This document shows, in pieces, positions 42,095-43,235 of a stretch of 43,235 nt of DNA. The position numbers and the translations under genes are program-made. The stretch is from Clostridia bacterium (GTDB taxonomy: Bacteria > Bacillota > Clostridia > Oscillospirales > CAG-272). Position 1 is the first letter of the stretch. Every line of letters begins with the position of its first letter. Under the pieces are notes generated by a model that had not been told where the DNA came from, made no database searches, and saw nothing but the letters and a program-made list of their open reading frames with translations. The stretch is from positions 1 through 43,235 of the forward strand of contig JAFYOX010000081.1 in NCBI GenBank assembly GCA_017547755.1, read 5' to 3'.

Positions 42095-42330
42095 TAAAAA
42101 AGAGTCTCCCGCTGTGGCGTTTTGCAACAAGCGTATAGAAACCCTGCTCTCGCAAGGACGGTGCCCTCCCGACCGGTTCGTGCTCCCAGCGTCCTGTCGC
42201 TGCGGCTGCGCGGAATGCGCAAGCGGGCAGCGGAGGGAGGTCTGCATACCTCTCGGACGGAGTCCGGGCTCCTTTTTACTCTTTGTGGGTTTTTACGCTC
42301 ATTGTTATCTCGCTTACAGCAGGAGACAGA
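42095..42330 (-). ncRNA. candidate structured RNA, about 230 nt, family not identified
   Basis: On the minus strand GTCTCCTGCTGT (42327-42316) pairs over 12 bp with ACAGCGGGAGAC (42115-42104), followed at once by TCTTTTTTATT, a terminator-like tail. Inside, AACAA-TG-AGCGTA pairs with TACGCT-TGTT and AAACCC with GGGTTT, extending the closing helix through small loops. The interior holds further hairpins: GAGGT/ACCTC, CGCTGC...GCAGCG and AGGAC/GTCCT. It lies 20 nt after the DUF1292 stop codon and no separate promoter is obvious. Nested helices plus a 3' T-run favour a real RNA. 6S RNA is one possibility; RNase P, SRP and tmRNA motifs are absent. Confidence 0.55.
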
Positions 42331-42349
42331 TGTTACGCAATGCGTTGAC

Positions 42350-42688
42350 TCAATCTACATCATCGTAGAGGATGTCGGAGAATTCGTCATCGAAAATGTC
42401 CGCGATGCGGTCGAATTCTTCGTCGTCTTCGATCGTTTCGAGGATATCTTCGCCGTCTTCGTCTACTCCGCACTTGAGGATCACGTATTCTTCGCTTTCT
42501 TCTTCGCCGTCTTCGTTGACGGGTACGAGTGCCTTATAGACGGCACCTTCGTGTTCCAGCGTGCCGAGCAGGGCAAAATGAAGCTCGTTGCCGTCCTCGT
42601 CGGTCAGAGTGTAGATTTCCGGATCGTACTCTTCGACAGATTCAATGTTTTCGTTTTCCGCATTAAAGAGTCCGTCTTTCTTATCCAT
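42350..42688 (-). CDS. DUF1292 domain-containing protein
   Basis: The 112-aa acidic protein has the DUF1292 (YrzB-like) pattern: IYTLTDEDGNELHFALLGTLEHEGAVYKALVPV, then EEYVILKCGVDEDGEDILETIEDDEEFDRIADIF. Family members are small cytoplasmic proteins of unknown role, often near ruvX/yqgF or alaS in Firmicutes; neither neighbour is here. AAAGG lies 11 nt before the ATG, and the SigA promoter at 42751-42779 drives it. The transcript may read on into the candidate structured RNA. Confidence 0.88.
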   Translation of the reverse strand: MDKKDGLFNAENENIESVEEYDPEIYTLTDEDGNELHFALLGTLEHEGAVYKALVPVNEDGEEESEEYVILKCGVDEDGEDILETIEDDEEFDRIADIFDDEFSDILYDDVD

Positions 42689-42750
42689 TGTTATTCTTAC
42701 CTTTCCGCAGTGATATATGCACGGCGTTGGATGCTGCCGTCTGCATCCTT

Positions 42751-42779
42751 ATTGTACCGCGAAAGCGGCATTTTGTCAA
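42751..42779 (-). promoter_or_regulatory. SigA promoter of the DUF1292 gene
   Basis: On the minus strand a perfect TTGACA and TACAAT with a 17-bp spacer. The spacer includes GCCGC-TTTC-GCGG, a small inverted repeat. Confidence 0.88.
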
Positions 42780-42816
42780 GGGGGTGTTTTTTTATTTCCC
42801 GCTGGGGTGGGGGATG

Positions 42817-43235
42817 GGCGCGACTTCGTCGCGGAAGGTAGAAAAACTCCCTGCGGTCGTTTTTCTTGGATTAATGTCCTGCGCGGACGGCGCACAAAGG
42901 GGCTCAGGCGCCGCCCCTTTGTGAATTGCCGGCTGGGAGACCCGGAAGGGTCTCCGGAAGCCCTTCGGGCGGATTGTTATCGTTCAGTTGTGGGGTAGAG
43001 AATACGACAAGCCGAACGTACCGTCCGTATGGGAAGTTGATTCTGGCTGACCGCCGGGGGTTGGGGGTGACGTTTACCGCTTTATCTGAAGACAACCTCC
43101 ACCGCTGTTTCTACTGAACGTATGTTTTGGACAGATTTGCACCCGACTTCGTAACTTCCGAGCGGTCTGCCGCATGAAAACCGCTGTCTGTCCGAGCGCT
43201 CAAGCGCGAGTCACACAAACGTCGGGGTATCCAAA
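42817..43235 (+). repeat. R1 element, copy h (left part, cut by the window end)
   Basis: It begins GCGAC-TTC-GTCGC, then GTCCTGCGCGGAC, CACAAAGGGGC...GCCCCTTTGTG, GGAGACCC-GGAA-GGGTCTCC, AGCCCTTCGGGC, the conserved core and CTCAAGCGCGAG. It stops at AACGTCGGGGTATCCAAA, a string also present at the window start (about 19-36). Confidence 0.88.

Noticed and set aside
42095-42330. RNase P RNA, suggested by GGACGGAGTCCGGGCTCC on the plus strand
   Set aside because: The conserved P4 strand GAGGAAAGTC and the ACAGAA-type region are missing, and the T-run places the transcript on the other strand.

Overview
The window is a chromosome-origin segment of a moderately GC-rich, uncultured member of the Bacillota, class Clostridia, probably Oscillospirales or a related gut or rumen lineage. 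The evidence is the gene order rpmH-rnpA-yidD-yidC-jag-mnmE (minus) facing dnaA-dnaN-remB-gyrB-gyrA (plus), Gram-positive signatures (SpoIIIJ/Jag, RemB, DUF1292, a (Re)-citrate-synthase-like enzyme), consensus SigA promoters with 17-18 bp spacers, and AAGGAG-type ribosome sites. No taxonomic search was run.

Layout. 1-8.1 kb: tRNA-Ser(GGA), a small membrane protein, a clan GH-A-like TIM-barrel protein, an XRE regulator facing an alkaline-phosphatase-superfamily phosphodiesterase, a Gfo/Idh/MocA oxidoreductase, PnuC with a structured leader, and a convergent (Re)-citrate/homocitrate-synthase-type enzyme. 8.2-14.9 kb: mnmE, jag, yidC, yidD, rnpA and rpmH (44 aa), all leftward. 14.9-26.4 kb: the origin. 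dnaA is followed by a 1.18-kb non-coding region with DnaA boxes and a textbook unwinding site (two DnaA boxes, a C-run, CTA/CTG trinucleotides, AT-rich DNA). A perfect 16-bp parS lies just before dnaN; then come remB, gyrB, a PfkB sugar kinase and gyrA. recF and the S4-domain gene yaaA are missing from their usual places. 26.4-34.5 kb: a lipoprotein, two small membrane proteins, a PHP phosphoesterase, an 1108-aa multi-module surface protein with a possible variant sorting signal, a second Gfo/Idh/MocA protein and a membrane-tethered esterase. 35.2-42.7 kb: leftward genes for an ArsB/DASS-type permease, a tRNA with anticodon CAT, a RACo-like iron-sulfur ASKHA protein, homoserine O-acetyltransferase, RNase Z and a DUF1292 protein, with a probable ~230-nt structured RNA.

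The most unusual content is the repeats. Eight copies or fragments of one element (called R1 here, about 560 bp when complete) lie between genes, and both window ends fall inside one. R1 is a chain of short hairpins with inverted-repeat ends. Its stem sequences differ between copies while pairing is kept. One complete copy sits between rpmH and dnaA, 16 bp from the dnaA -35 box; four copies alternate with the leftward genes after 36.8 kb. A second family (R2; 13 copies) is an intergenic palindrome with terminator-like shape, again with compensating stem changes. Two convergent gene pairs are separated by large composite palindromes built from R2, one of them also containing a third family, R3. 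No transposase, integrase or CRISPR array is encoded here, so any mobilising or maintaining enzyme must act from elsewhere.
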